The notes below the pieces were generated by a model, which did no database searches, was not told the origin of the DNA, and saw only the letters and a list, made by a program, of their open reading frames with translations. Position numbers and translations under genes: made by a program. Of a stretch of DNA of 34,313 bases, positions 8,737 to 16,997 are shown one piece after another (position 1 is the stretch's first letter; each line of letters opens with the position of its first letter). The DNA is from Flammeovirgaceae bacterium BBD 1991-12 (GTDB lineage Bacteria > Bacteroidota > Bacteroidia > Cytophagales > Cyclobacteriaceae): contig LYSV01000028.1 in NCBI GenBank assembly GCA_001657315.1, positions 1-34,313 of the forward strand, given 5' to 3'.

Positions 8737-9378
8737 ATGACAACTATAGACCTTTGTTTACTTGATGATCATGAGCTCTTCCGTGTAGGGCTAAGGGAGC
8801 TTTTTAAAAAGCAAAAAGAATTTCGGATAATTGGAGAATATGCGTCAAATGAGCAGTGCCTGAATGAAATCGGGAGTCAGCTTCCTCATATCCTGCTACT
8901 GGATATTGCCCTGAAAGACGGCTTGTGCTTTGATCTGATCAATGAACTACGGAGCACTCACCCTGACATGAAATTTGTGATCCTGAGTATGCACAAGGGA
9001 GAATACTATGTGATACGGGCCGTGGAGACCGGGATTGACGGGTATTTGTGCAAGGATATAAGCCAGGAAGAATTATTTCATGCGCTTAAAAAAGTGGCAC
9101 GTAGCGACAAGTTTTTTTCTCGTGATATTTCAGAGATCGTGATCAATAACCTTTATCAAATGCCCTCGGTAGGGGTTAGCGGAGTAAAAGCGCTGACTGA
9201 ACGTGAAAGGGAATTGTTGGGTCTTATCGTACAGGGCGATACCAGCAAGGAAATATCGGAGTCGCTGAATATAAGCAGAAAGACGGTGGAAACCCACCGT
9301 GCCAATATTCTCAAAAAGTTCGGTTTTAAAAATACCACCCTCATGGTGCGCGAGCTTACCAGAAGTGGTGTGATCTGA
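8737..9378 (+). CDS. NarL/FixJ-type response regulator (orphan)
   Basis: 213 residues. The receiver domain covers about 3-120. Acidic pocket Asp10-Asp11, phosphoacceptor Asp56 in HILLLDIAL, Ser84 in VILSM and Lys106 in DGYLCKD are all present, so phosphorylation should work. The LuxR-type helix-turn-helix is at about 148-210 (LTERERELLGLIVQGDTSKE, then SLNISRKTVETHRANILKKF). No histidine kinase gene is nearby on either side, so the partner must be encoded elsewhere. The gene stands alone between two long intergenic gaps. Confidence 0.93.
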   Translation: MTTIDLCLLDDHELFRVGLRELFKKQKEFRIIGEYASNEQCLNEIGSQLPHILLLDIALKDGLCFDLINELRSTHPDMKFVILSMHKGEYYVIRAVETGIDGYLCKDISQEELFHALKKVARSDKFFSRDISEIVINNLYQMPSVGVSGVKALTERERELLGLIVQGDTSKEISESLNISRKTVETHRANILKKFGFKNTTLMVRELTRSGVI

Positions 9379-9767
9379 AGCAAGAAAACAGGTGTGAGGG
9401 AGGGGGAAAAACTTAGTTTACATCAAAGCTAGCGGGTGTTCTTTCCTGCCTCCCGATCCAGGGCGTACGTGAGCCATTCGGTTGTTTCATGACATCAAAT
9501 TTTTGTTAAGATTTAGCCATCTCATCAGTAAAGGCATGGAACCAATTTTTCATGTCCCTTTCAAAAAGTAAAATTTTGACTATCAGCCATTTATTTCGAA
9601 AACCGAAGGAAATATTCCTGCAGCAGGCCGTATCTCGGTTTTAAGTTTTTGTAAATTCTTTGTGGAAAAAAGCCCTCATGATGCCTCATGGGTCACTTTT
9701 TGTGGTCTGACAGATCTTTATGCATACAAACTCTCCGTAAAAGAAAAGAGTTCTAACCCCCTGATCT
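9379..9767. other. 389-bp gap without a supported gene
   Basis: Short open frames here lack coding character and family signatures. I see no RNA gene, strong hairpin or clear TAnnTTTG box in it. Confidence 0.4.
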
Positions 9768-11372
9768 ATGACATTGGCAAAAAAGGAACAGGATATTCTG
9801 ATCGCTGTAACCTGTCTGGCGCTATTGATGGGATGGTTTCTCAATCTTGGTAGCTTTCCCCTTAAACTGGAAGAACCCCGCCGGGCACTGGTGGCACTCG
9901 AAATGGTGCTGAACAACGAATACATTGTACCTACTGTGAATGACGTTCCCTATTACAAAAAACCACCTCTTTTTAACTGGGCTTTAATAGGCTCTTTTCG
10001 TCTTTTCGGTGACTACTCCGAATTTTCGATCCGGTTTGTAACCGTATGTTCGTTCATTGTCCTTGTTGTTTTGGTGGGTTGGGTGGGTATGAGGTACGTG
10101 AGCAGGGAGTTTGGATGGTTGCTGGCACTTTTAACCGCTACGTGTGTTGATTTTTTGTTTTATGCCACCATATACGCTGAGATTGATGTGTTCTATGCGC
10201 TGATCACGGTACTGGGTTTCCTTAGCCTCTTCCATTTCTACCAGCAAAAGAATTTTTATGCACTTTTTCCGGGGGTTTACCTGTTTGGGGCTCTGGGTAC
10301 ACTCACGAAAAGCCTGCCATCCCTGGCTTTCCTTGCCTGTTCTCTTACGGCCTGGTTTCTTTATCACAGGGATTGGAAGCGACTTTTTTCCTTGTCACAC
10401 CTGTCAGGGATCCTTCTTTATACAGGTATCATAGGTATGTACCTGATAGTCTATGAAAAAAGGCATAGCCTTGAAGCCTATCTGCAAACCCTGTTTCATG
10501 ATTCCAGTGAAAGAACGCTGGTAGAGCAGGGGTGGTCCGGTCTGTTCAGTCATCTTTTCAGTTATCCCATAGAAGTGCTGAAGGGAATGCTTCCCGGGTC
10601 GCTTTTGCTCATCTTCTTTGTTAGAAAGCGGAAGGAACTTGCCACCACCCTTAGGGAAAACCAATTCATACTCTTTTCCGCGGTTATTGTTATTGCCAAT
10701 TTCTGGCTTTACTGGATCTCTCCTGGTGCCAGGCTGAGGTATGTATTCATGCTGTTTCCATTTATCCTGGCAGTATTCCTTTACAGTTATCAGAAATTCA
10801 TTGCACGTGATATTATCAGATCCCGCGTGTTCAGCATAGTAACCAGTGTCCTGATCGGTTTCGGTGGAATGGCCTGTCTTGTGCTTCCTTTTGTTCCTCA
10901 GGTGAAGGAGCTGCCCTGGATCCTGACTATTTCGTGGATACTGGCCGCAGGGGTAGCTGTTATTTTCCGGTATCAGCGGAAACGCCCGGAAAACTCCCTG
11001 ATCTGTCTTGTACTGGTAGTGGCGCTGTTCCGCGTGCTTTTTGATGTAACCGTCCTCCCGGTACGTAGTAAATACAGTGACTCAAAACAACTCAAGGATA
11101 TTGCCTATGAGGTAGCGGAGCTCACCAAAGGAGACCGGTTATGCGTAACAGAAGCCGACCGTATGCATCTGCTGATCCCTTTTTATCTTACCCGTGAAAG
11201 GCAGGAGATACTGGCCTGTTGCCCTGAGCTGGATAAGGGTTACTACTACCTTGTAGACCAAAAGGCTGTGGACGAGGAACAATTTACTGTTCATTATGGA
11301 TTTGTGATCAAGGAAAGGGAGTATCTCATTGTTACGTTAAAACCTGATACCGGTGAAAATCCGGTTAACTGA
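9768..11372 (+). CDS. ArnT/PMT-like integral membrane glycosyltransferase
   Basis: 534 residues with about a dozen membrane segments; the first (about 10-30) is followed by an extracytoplasmic loop. That loop holds the hallmark of GT39/GT83 enzymes: EEPRRALVALEMVLNNEYIV and then PYYKKPPLFNW, matching the DEPRY...KPPL pattern of ArnT. A second conserved acidic site is in FYATIYAEIDVFYAL. Such enzymes use polyprenyl-phosphate sugars and transfer the sugar to lipid or protein outside the cytoplasmic membrane. A soluble C-terminal domain covers about 430-534. It is first in a run of three glycosyltransferase genes on the same strand (gaps 212 and 45 bp), suggesting a surface-glycan or glycolipid task. 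The acceptor cannot be told. Confidence 0.85.
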   Translation: MTLAKKEQDILIAVTCLALLMGWFLNLGSFPLKLEEPRRALVALEMVLNNEYIVPTVNDVPYYKKPPLFNWALIGSFRLFGDYSEFSIRFVTVCSFIVLVVLVGWVGMRYVSREFGWLLALLTATCVDFLFYATIYAEIDVFYALITVLGFLSLFHFYQQKNFYALFPGVYLFGALGTLTKSLPSLAFLACSLTAWFLYHRDWKRLFSLSHLSGILLYTGIIGMYLIVYEKRHSLEAYLQTLFHDSSERTLVEQGWSGLFSHLFSYPIEVLKGMLPGSLLLIFFVRKRKELATTLRENQFILFSAVIVIANFWLYWISPGARLRYVFMLFPFILAVFLYSYQKFIARDIIRSRVFSIVTSVLIGFGGMACLVLPFVPQVKELPWILTISWILAAGVAVIFRYQRKRPENSLICLVLVVALFRVLFDVTVLPVRSKYSDSKQLKDIAYEVAELTKGDRLCVTEADRMHLLIPFYLTRERQEILACCPELDKGYYYLVDQKAVDEEQFTVHYGFVIKEREYLIVTLKPDTGENPVN

Positions 11373-11584
11373 CCCATTCAGCGGTTACTTTATTGTTACA
11401 GAAATGTTTCGAACCTTTACCCCATGTAATTATACTATTTCCCTATCATTAATAGCTCTCCCTACGCCCTTGCAGGCCCAGTAACTCCTGCGCATTCATT
11501 GCTTAAATTTTTTACAGAAAGGTAACCCACCATTTTGCGGGAAACAGCGTCCCGACCATCATATTTAGAAGAGATTTCCAAGAG

Positions 11585-12706
11585 ATGAATATTCTTTTCC
11601 TTACCTATCAGGGTGATATTGCCGGCTCTACCAATTCCATCATTTACCTGACCCGGGGGCTTGCAGACCGAGGCCATGGTATCTATGTCGGTTGCCGCGA
11701 AGAGTCGTTACTTTATAAAACTCTGCGGAATACCCATGTTCATTTAATACCTATGACCTTTCGTTCAAAATTTGATCAGTCAAATATAAAACAGATCAGA
11801 GAGGTAGTATACAGGTATAACATTCAGATCATCAACGCACAATCCAGCAAGGACAGATATACCTCCATTTTTGCCCGGTGGCTTTACCGGTTACCGGTGT
11901 CGGTGGTGCACACCAGAAGGCAGGTTTCACAAAGTGTTGGGGGCCTGCAGAGCTGGCTTTACTGTAAAGGAACAGACAAGATAATAGCCGTAAGCAAAGG
12001 AGTGAAGGAATCGCTAACGAAAAAGGGCATCCCTGATCACCATATCAAAGTCATTTACAACGGTACCCCAAAGGAAAAATACAATCACCTGAACAGTGCC
12101 ATAACCGAAGATCTTCGCAGGAAATTCAGCATAAAAAGTCATGACTTTGTGATCGGCTGTGTATCACGGATAAAGAACCAGGAGCAGCTTCTTGAAGCCC
12201 TGAAGTATATCGACTTTAAGGTGAAGGTGATATTTGCAGGCATTGAAAAACCAGATTATCATGATGAAATAACCAGGGAGTATACAGTGGATCATGACAT
12301 ATACTATGAGGGAATGGTAGCCTGTGATATGATCCTGAATTACTATCCTCTTTTTGATCTTAAGGTTTTGCCTTCGACTATGGAGGGATTATCCCAGTCA
12401 GTTCTGGAAGCCATGTATCTGAAAGTGCCGGTGATAGCCACCAGGGCGGCCGGCAATGTGGATCTTGTACAGCACAACCACAACGGATTACTTTTTGACA
12501 ACGCGGATATAAAATGCCTTAAAACCCAGATAGAAGCCGTTTACCATGATCATGTGGATTGTCAGGCATTGACAGGCAATGCATACACGACGGCTTCATC
12601 GGATTTCTGCATTGGAAACACTATCAATACCTATGAGTCATTTTTCAGGGGACTGCTGGCTAAAAAGCTGGTACCGATTCCGGCCTTCCCTGTTTTTTCA
12701 GATTAA
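11585..12706 (+). CDS. GT4-family glycosyltransferase (GT-B fold)
   Basis: 373 residues, cytoplasmic, no membrane segments. The N-terminal Rossmann half starts MNILFLTYQGDIAGSTNSI, with the glycine/serine-rich acceptor-side loop typical of GT4. The C-terminal donor-binding half includes FVIGCVSRIKNQEQLLEALK, then LPSTMEGLSQSVLEAMYLKV, which contains the E-x7-E motif (EGLSQSVLE) that contacts the nucleotide sugar, and then PVIATRAAGNVDLVQHNHNG. It is second in the three-gene glycosyltransferase run and follows the ArnT-like gene after 212 bp. Retaining transfer from a nucleotide sugar to a lipid-linked or polysaccharide acceptor is expected; sugar identity is unknown. Confidence 0.9.
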   Translation: MNILFLTYQGDIAGSTNSIIYLTRGLADRGHGIYVGCREESLLYKTLRNTHVHLIPMTFRSKFDQSNIKQIREVVYRYNIQIINAQSSKDRYTSIFARWLYRLPVSVVHTRRQVSQSVGGLQSWLYCKGTDKIIAVSKGVKESLTKKGIPDHHIKVIYNGTPKEKYNHLNSAITEDLRRKFSIKSHDFVIGCVSRIKNQEQLLEALKYIDFKVKVIFAGIEKPDYHDEITREYTVDHDIYYEGMVACDMILNYYPLFDLKVLPSTMEGLSQSVLEAMYLKVPVIATRAAGNVDLVQHNHNGLLFDNADIKCLKTQIEAVYHDHVDCQALTGNAYTTASSDFCIGNTINTYESFFRGLLAKKLVPIPAFPVFSD

Positions 12707-12751
12707 GCCAGATATTTTTAGTTTTGTCGGGTTTTTATAAAAGCCTGACAG

Positions 12752-14338
12752 TTGAACAGATCCGGTTTTCGTTTTTCCTATACGTCGCTGCAGACCATTC
12801 TTCTGGTAGCACTTGTTTTCAGACTACTGGCAGCTCTTTTTTCAAAGGGATATGCTTTTCATGACGATCACTTTTGTGTAATAAGGGTGGCCCAGAACTG
12901 GGCGTACGGTATTCCACACTGGATTGAATCACCTGTGCCGCCGAAGCATAGCATGCTGTATGCAGGCATCAATGCCGCTTTTATCTGGCTGGCTGAGTCA
13001 GTAGGTGTTCAGGACCCCATAGTTAAAACCACATTTCTAAGGCTGGTGCATGCTTTCTTTTCTCTGCTTATTGTGTACTATTCCTACAGGATTACGGAGC
13101 TGATAGCTTCTGCCAAAGATGCTGCACTTGTAGGCTGGATCCTGTCTCTGCTATGGTTTATGCCCTATTTAAGTGTAAAGTTTATGGCAGAAATCGTGTG
13201 TATTGTGCCCGTGCTGGCCGGCTTTTATCTTCTATTAAAAAATGAACGTGCGGGAAATAACAACCCGTGGGTGGCATTAATTGCCGGCCTGCTGTTTGGT
13301 GTGGCCTTTACCATTCGTATGCATACCATTTTGTTTGCCGGTGGCCTTGGACTGGTGTTGCTGTTTGAAAAAAAGATACGGGATAGCATTTTATTCACGC
13401 TCGGATATCTTGCCATAGTGGCTGTCATCGTGGGGATACCGGATTACCTGTTCTTTGAATACCCTTTTCAGTACATCATAGGCTATTTTACGCATAATGT
13501 GGACAATGCCTATAACTACATTACCGGATCACCCTTCAAATTCATGCTCACTACTTTCGGATTTCTGGTGCCTCCGGTCAGTTTAATGCTGATGTGGGGT
13601 TACATTCGTACGTGGAAAATTGAGCCGAAGATCTTTTTAGCGGTTCTTGTCTTTTTCATAGCGCATTCGGCTTTTCCCAACAAGCAGGAGCGCTTTATCC
13701 TGCCCATGTATCCGCTCCTGGTGATCCTGGGAACGATCGGATGGAACCGGTTCCGTGCACAGTCGGCCTTTTGGTCAAAAAATATGCGGCTGGAGAACGG
13801 ACTATGGAAATTTTTCTGGTCTGCTAACCTGCTGGCTGCGCTGGCCCTGGCATTTACCTTCACCAAAAAGGACCGGGTAGAGCCTATCTACTACCTGTCC
13901 AAAAAGCAGGATGTACGATCGGTGATCGTGGAGAGCAGCAGCGGGTCGGTGAAACAGGTGCCGGTGTATTATCTGGGCAGAATAGCAGCGGATTATTCCG
14001 ACTTTGAAAAAGGTAATATACTGGGTATGAATGAGTGGAAGCTGGACAAAACATATCTTGATAATGGATTTCCCTTTGTTTTTAGCATAGGAGCGGATAA
14101 AAGCACGGAAGAGCTCCAACAGGAGCTGCTAATGGTGGAAAAGCAACCGAACTACATTATATTCAAGGGCACGGAAAATCTGGAGCAGCGGCAGGAGCGG
14201 TTAAAGCCTTTGTTTTCGGATAAGCAGTTTGTACTGGAAAAAACCATCGAGCCCTCTGCCTTTGACCGGCTGTTGCACAAGCTCAATCCCAAAGCACACC
14301 GGGATGAGACAGCGCTGATCTACAGGGTCGCTGATTAG
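12752..14338 (+). CDS. GT22-like (ALG9/PIG-B type) membrane mannosyltransferase homologue
   Basis: 528 residues and about ten membrane segments. The first extracytoplasmic loop carries GYAFHDDHFCVIRVAQNWAY, with the acidic pair characteristic of lipid-sugar-dependent GT-C enzymes. Later, AHSAFPNKQERFILPMYPLL closely follows the HK(E/Q)ERF motif of the GT22 mannosyltransferases ALG9, ALG12 and PIG-B. The soluble C-terminal part (about 380-528) is less conserved. The start is TTG at 12752: no in-frame ATG occurs before the catalytic DDH motif, so an ATG start would remove it. It lies 45 bp after the GT4 gene and probably shares its transcript. The likely donor is a polyprenyl-phosphate sugar. 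Confidence 0.82.
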   Translation: MNRSGFRFSYTSLQTILLVALVFRLLAALFSKGYAFHDDHFCVIRVAQNWAYGIPHWIESPVPPKHSMLYAGINAAFIWLAESVGVQDPIVKTTFLRLVHAFFSLLIVYYSYRITELIASAKDAALVGWILSLLWFMPYLSVKFMAEIVCIVPVLAGFYLLLKNERAGNNNPWVALIAGLLFGVAFTIRMHTILFAGGLGLVLLFEKKIRDSILFTLGYLAIVAVIVGIPDYLFFEYPFQYIIGYFTHNVDNAYNYITGSPFKFMLTTFGFLVPPVSLMLMWGYIRTWKIEPKIFLAVLVFFIAHSAFPNKQERFILPMYPLLVILGTIGWNRFRAQSAFWSKNMRLENGLWKFFWSANLLAALALAFTFTKKDRVEPIYYLSKKQDVRSVIVESSSGSVKQVPVYYLGRIAADYSDFEKGNILGMNEWKLDKTYLDNGFPFVFSIGADKSTEELQQELLMVEKQPNYIIFKGTENLEQRQERLKPLFSDKQFVLEKTIEPSAFDRLLHKLNPKAHRDETALIYRVAD

Positions 14339-14394
14339 CACGGTGACCGTTAGCGATAAGTAAGAAACATGAAAAAAGATTTTCTTTAATATTT

Positions 14395-14699
14395 ATGGAT
14401 GCTTATTCTTTTGCTGTGCCTGGTGGATTATTCGCTTGGGGTATTTGGTATGTAGAGAAAATAGAAAATAAGATCTTAATTTCCGAAATAGTTGCAGTTA
14501 TTATGGCAGTTCTGCATTAGCAGTCTCAATAAACAACAGAAAAGCCAGAGAACGCGAATATGATCTTCATGTTTTGAAGGAAAAATAAAAGGTATATGAG
14601 CACTTTTATAATTCCTTTTTTGACTTACTGAAAGGTTCTAAAAAAGGAAGACAAGGTGTATCATCAAAAACTGTAAATGAGATGCACGAGAAAAATTAA
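14395..14699 (+). pseudogene. Decayed small membrane-protein gene (frameshift plus in-frame stop)
   Basis: The frame from ATG 14395 reads MDAYSFAVPGGLFAWGIWYV, a single membrane segment, and hits TAG at 14518. Shifting frame near 14513 restores sense: MAVLALAVSINNRKAREREY, then DLHVLKEK, a TAA at 14586-14588, then KVYEHFYNSFFDLLKGSKKG and a final stop at 14697. The helix-plus-charged layout is coherent across the breaks, so this is one gene broken by a one-base indel and a nonsense change. The protein was about 100 residues, probably a membrane-anchored coiled segment of unknown function. It sits just before the Fic gene in an AT-rich island. Confidence 0.6.
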
Positions 14700-14723
14700 G
14701 ACAAAACCAGTAGCTAAATGGAT

Positions 14724-14748
14724 CTAAACTGCATTGAACGCAGTTTAG
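14724..14748. terminator. Hairpin followed by a short T-run
   Basis: Perfect 9-bp stem (CTAAACTGC with GCAGTTTAG) and a 7-nt loop, followed by CTTTTC. It fits an intrinsic terminator behind the decayed gene. Confidence 0.55.
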
Positions 14749-14934
14749 CTTTTCTCAGAGAGAACTCCGAGACACCTGGGAAAACCTGATCCAAAAAATA
14801 ATGTCAACCCACACCCAACACACCGAAAACCATGTAATCGGGTTCTGCACTTTACTTGTGATAAATGACTTCCTCTTTTTGGGATCGCCGCGAGGCTGGT
14901 ACTAAAAGATACAGGGCCTTCATTAGACATCTCT

Positions 14935-15041
14935 CTAATTAATTTTTATTAACAATTCTTAATTATAATTTTCCTTGTTTAATTTTTTTACATTTTTCTT
15001 AATTAAGAGCTATCTTTGATTAATTAAACAGGTAAGAAAGC
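14935..15041 (+). promoter_or_regulatory. AT-rich promoter region of the Fic gene
   Basis: This stretch is visibly more AT-rich than its surroundings. It contains a perfect -7 box TATCTTTG at 15011-15018, 24 bp before the ATG at 15042. Two palindromic cores flank the box: CTTAATTAAG just before it and TTAATTAA just after it. Such paired sites could be operators for autoregulation by the Fic protein's C-terminal winged helix (inference). Confidence 0.5.
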
Positions 15042-16175
15042 ATGCTAAACTTTATTGCTGGAAGGTATATCAGTCAAGGCTCTTACAAGAGCTTTCAGCC
15101 TGAGAAGATCTGTAGAAAATGGAAAATTGAGAATATGGAATTACTTAACCTGTTAAGCCAGGCTGATAGACAACTGGGAAGACTGGATATGTATTCAGAA
15201 TATATTCCAAATATCGATTTGTTCATCAGCATGCATGTTCTGAAAGAAGCAACCCAATCGAGTAAAATTGAGGGAACCAAAACAAACATTGAAGAAGCAT
15301 TACTTGATAAAGAAGATATTTCAGAAGAACAACGAGATGATTGGGAAGAAGTTCAAAATTATATAGCAGCATTAAACCAGGCTATACATAAGCTTGAAGA
15401 GTTACCATTTTCATCACGACTGATAAGACAAACTCATAAAACACTACTATCAGGCGTTAGAGGTAAACATAAATTACCCGGGGAATTCCGCACAAGTCAA
15501 AATTGGATAGGTGGAGCAAGTATTGCAGATGCAACTTTCATCCCCCCGGTGCATTCCTCAATTAATGAATACATGGGTGACCTGGAAAACTTTGCCCATA
15601 ATCAGGAGTACTATTTCCCTGAACTCTTAAAAATAGCATTGATACATTATCAATTTGAGACTATTCACCCATTCCTCGATGGCAATGGAAGAGTAGGCAG
15701 GTTGATGATAACACTTTATTTGGTTGAAAAAAGAATTTTGAAGAAACCAGTCTTGTATCTGTCTGATTTTTTTGTGAGGAACAGAATGCTATACTATGAC
15801 AACCTGATGAGAGTTCGTGAGAAAAACGATATTACCCAGTGGTTTAAATTCTTTTTGGTCGGAGTGATAGAAACAGCCAAAAACAGTATATCCACTTTTG
15901 ACAAGATATTTAAACTGCAACAGGACGTTGAGACACGTTTGCAACGTTTGGGCAGCCGGTCCGCTAATGCCAGCACTGTTATAAAGCAATTATACCGGCA
16001 TCCAATAATTCAGGCCCGTAACGTGAAAGAGACAACGGGTTTATCAATGCCGTCTGTTTATAAACTGATAGAAGAAATGGAAAACTTAAAAATCCTTCAT
16101 GAAGTAACAGGAGGAAAAAGAGGTAAGGTCTATTTCTTTAGAGAATACATTAATTTGTTTAGCAACGAAGGCTAA
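15042..16175 (+). CDS. Class II Fic-domain protein (AMP transferase type) with C-terminal winged helix
   Basis: 377 residues. The Fic core motif HPFLDGNGRVGR is complete at 209-220, with the catalytic His209 and the phosphate-binding GNGR, so nucleotide transfer (normally AMP from ATP to a Ser, Thr or Tyr hydroxyl) is expected. Residues 73-78 (SSKIEG) match the inhibitory helix motif (S/T)xxxE(G/N). Its position N-terminal to the core makes this a class II Fic, which holds itself inactive without a separate antitoxin. A Fic_N-type helical region precedes it. Residues about 310-370 look like a winged helix (IQARNVKETTGLSMPSVYKL), suggesting DNA binding. The upstream region is AT-rich with palindromes. 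Accessory context, next to gene remnants and the CRISPR locus, suits a defence or stress gene, but the target is unknown. Confidence 0.92.
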   Translation: MLNFIAGRYISQGSYKSFQPEKICRKWKIENMELLNLLSQADRQLGRLDMYSEYIPNIDLFISMHVLKEATQSSKIEGTKTNIEEALLDKEDISEEQRDDWEEVQNYIAALNQAIHKLEELPFSSRLIRQTHKTLLSGVRGKHKLPGEFRTSQNWIGGASIADATFIPPVHSSINEYMGDLENFAHNQEYYFPELLKIALIHYQFETIHPFLDGNGRVGRLMITLYLVEKRILKKPVLYLSDFFVRNRMLYYDNLMRVREKNDITQWFKFFLVGVIETAKNSISTFDKIFKLQQDVETRLQRLGSRSANASTVIKQLYRHPIIQARNVKETTGLSMPSVYKLIEEMENLKILHEVTGGKRGKVYFFREYINLFSNEG

Positions 16176-16184
16176 CAAAACGAT

Positions 16185-16328
16185 ATGACACATTCCTCTA
16201 AATTATCAATTGAAACTGATGTGCTAAACCGATACCTTTTGTGGATATTAAAAGAGTCCGGAGGCACCTGTTATATCTGGACGACTATCGCCCACTGGAA
16301 AAATAGTATCAAATATTTATCTTCGTAA
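16185..16328 (+). CDS. Possible 47-residue small protein
   Basis: An ATG-initiated frame starting 9 bp after the Fic stop, reading MTHSSKLSIETDVLNRYLLW and continuing to a TAA. It has two Trp pairs and one Cys, and no membrane segment. The short gap to the Fic gene would allow co-transcription. No family is recognised and the frame could be chance. Confidence 0.3.
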   Translation: MTHSSKLSIETDVLNRYLLWILKESGGTCYIWTTIAHWKNSIKYLSS

Positions 16329-16353
16329 AGTTTTAAACCAAGACATCAATTAA

Positions 16354-16587
16354 ATGAAAGATACGCTAACCTCCATCATTGCTGCTGTTAAAATTTTAAA
16401 AGAAGAAAATGCCGATAGTAAAGCCATCGGAGTATTGGAAGACAGTATAAAAACCTTGTGCAAGCAATATATCCTGGATATGTCCTCTATGTCCGGCGTA
16501 ATTGGGTTTGAGCAGATCAAAGAAGAACTGGAAAATGGATTGAAGCTTCTCCAAATCTTTTCTGATAAACCCGGATCTAAAAACTAG
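16354..16587 (+). CDS. Small helical protein, unknown function (77 residues, followed by in-frame TAG)
   Basis: Starts MKDTLTSIIAAVKILKEE and is predicted all-helical, with a hydrophobic middle (CKQYILDMSSMSGVIGFEQI). Two ATG-proximal facts favour a real gene: an in-frame TAA directly precedes the ATG, and a TATCTTCG box (7 of 8 to TAnnTTTG) lies about 30 bp upstream. The frame ends at TAG (16585-16587), but past the stop the same frame stays open for 35 codons with coding-like composition (CPFDVSKEADKSEYFEWIF), meets a second TAG at 16693-16695, and then runs on through the 21-nt periodic tract to 17001. It may therefore be the front of a longer gene broken by nonsense codons. Confidence 0.5.
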   Translation: MKDTLTSIIAAVKILKEENADSKAIGVLEDSIKTLCKQYILDMSSMSGVIGFEQIKEELENGLKLLQIFSDKPGSKN

Positions 16588-16689
16588 TGTCCCTTTGATG
16601 TAAGTAAAGAAGCGGATAAGAGCGAATACTTCGAATGGATTTTTAAAGCTCAATTAACCATTAGTAATATTGACCTTACTGCTCCTGCA

Positions 16690-16941
16690 CCGTAGCCCGT
16701 TGCTACTACCTCTGCCATAGCCGCTTTACGCCGGAAGCTGGTAATAAGCGCCCTTGAAATTGTGAGGGATGCACTCCTCACAGTGGAGTTCCCCCTCCGC
16801 ATAGTGAATATTACCCTCGATCTGGTGAGGACTCCCCTCAAAAAAGTGGACGTGTCCCCCGGCTTAGTGGATGATGCCCTCAACCTTGCGGACACTGCCC
16901 TTGACATTTCCAGCCCTGCCCTTGAAAATTTGTGCCTCGCT
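16690..16941 (+). repeat. Degenerate 21-nt periodic tract, about 12 units
   Basis: Aligned in 21-base steps from 16690, the sequence shows fixed anchors and variable gaps. Each unit begins CTC or CTT, has GTG at positions 10-12, and ends in CC, usually GCC or TCC; the six bases between anchors vary. The clearest units are at 16753, 16774, 16795, 16816, 16837, 16858, 16879, 16900 and 16921; those before 16753 are weaker. On the plus strand each unit encodes a heptad L-x-x-V-x-x-(A/P), such as LRIVNIT and LDLVRTP. On the minus strand it encodes heptads such as DTSTFLR and GVLTRSR. The plus-strand frame ends in TGA at 16999-17001, overlapping the ATG of the next gene (ATGA). I do not know this element. 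Confidence 0.75.
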
Positions 16942-16997
16942 ATTGTGAAGTTATGTCCCCGTGGCTTAATTTGGCGACAAAACAAACCTATACCCCT

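Noticed and set aside
9662-9853. 63-codon plus-strand frame before the ArnT-like gene
   Set aside because: Overlaps the start of a well-supported membrane glycosyltransferase in another frame and lacks an ATG start.
14745-14930. Minus-strand 61-codon frame with a Cys/Gly-rich middle (RCVGCGLTLFFGSGF)
   Set aside because: No family signature, low-complexity composition, and it overlaps the hairpin region. RLHGFR is faintly like the end of formylglycine-generating enzyme domains but far too short to call.
16650-16985. Minus-strand heptad frame (111 codons) opposite the 21-nt tract
   Set aside because: Open because of the tract's periodic composition; a repeat that avoids stops in one unit avoids them in all. 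It starts and ends without support; kept only as a property of the tract.
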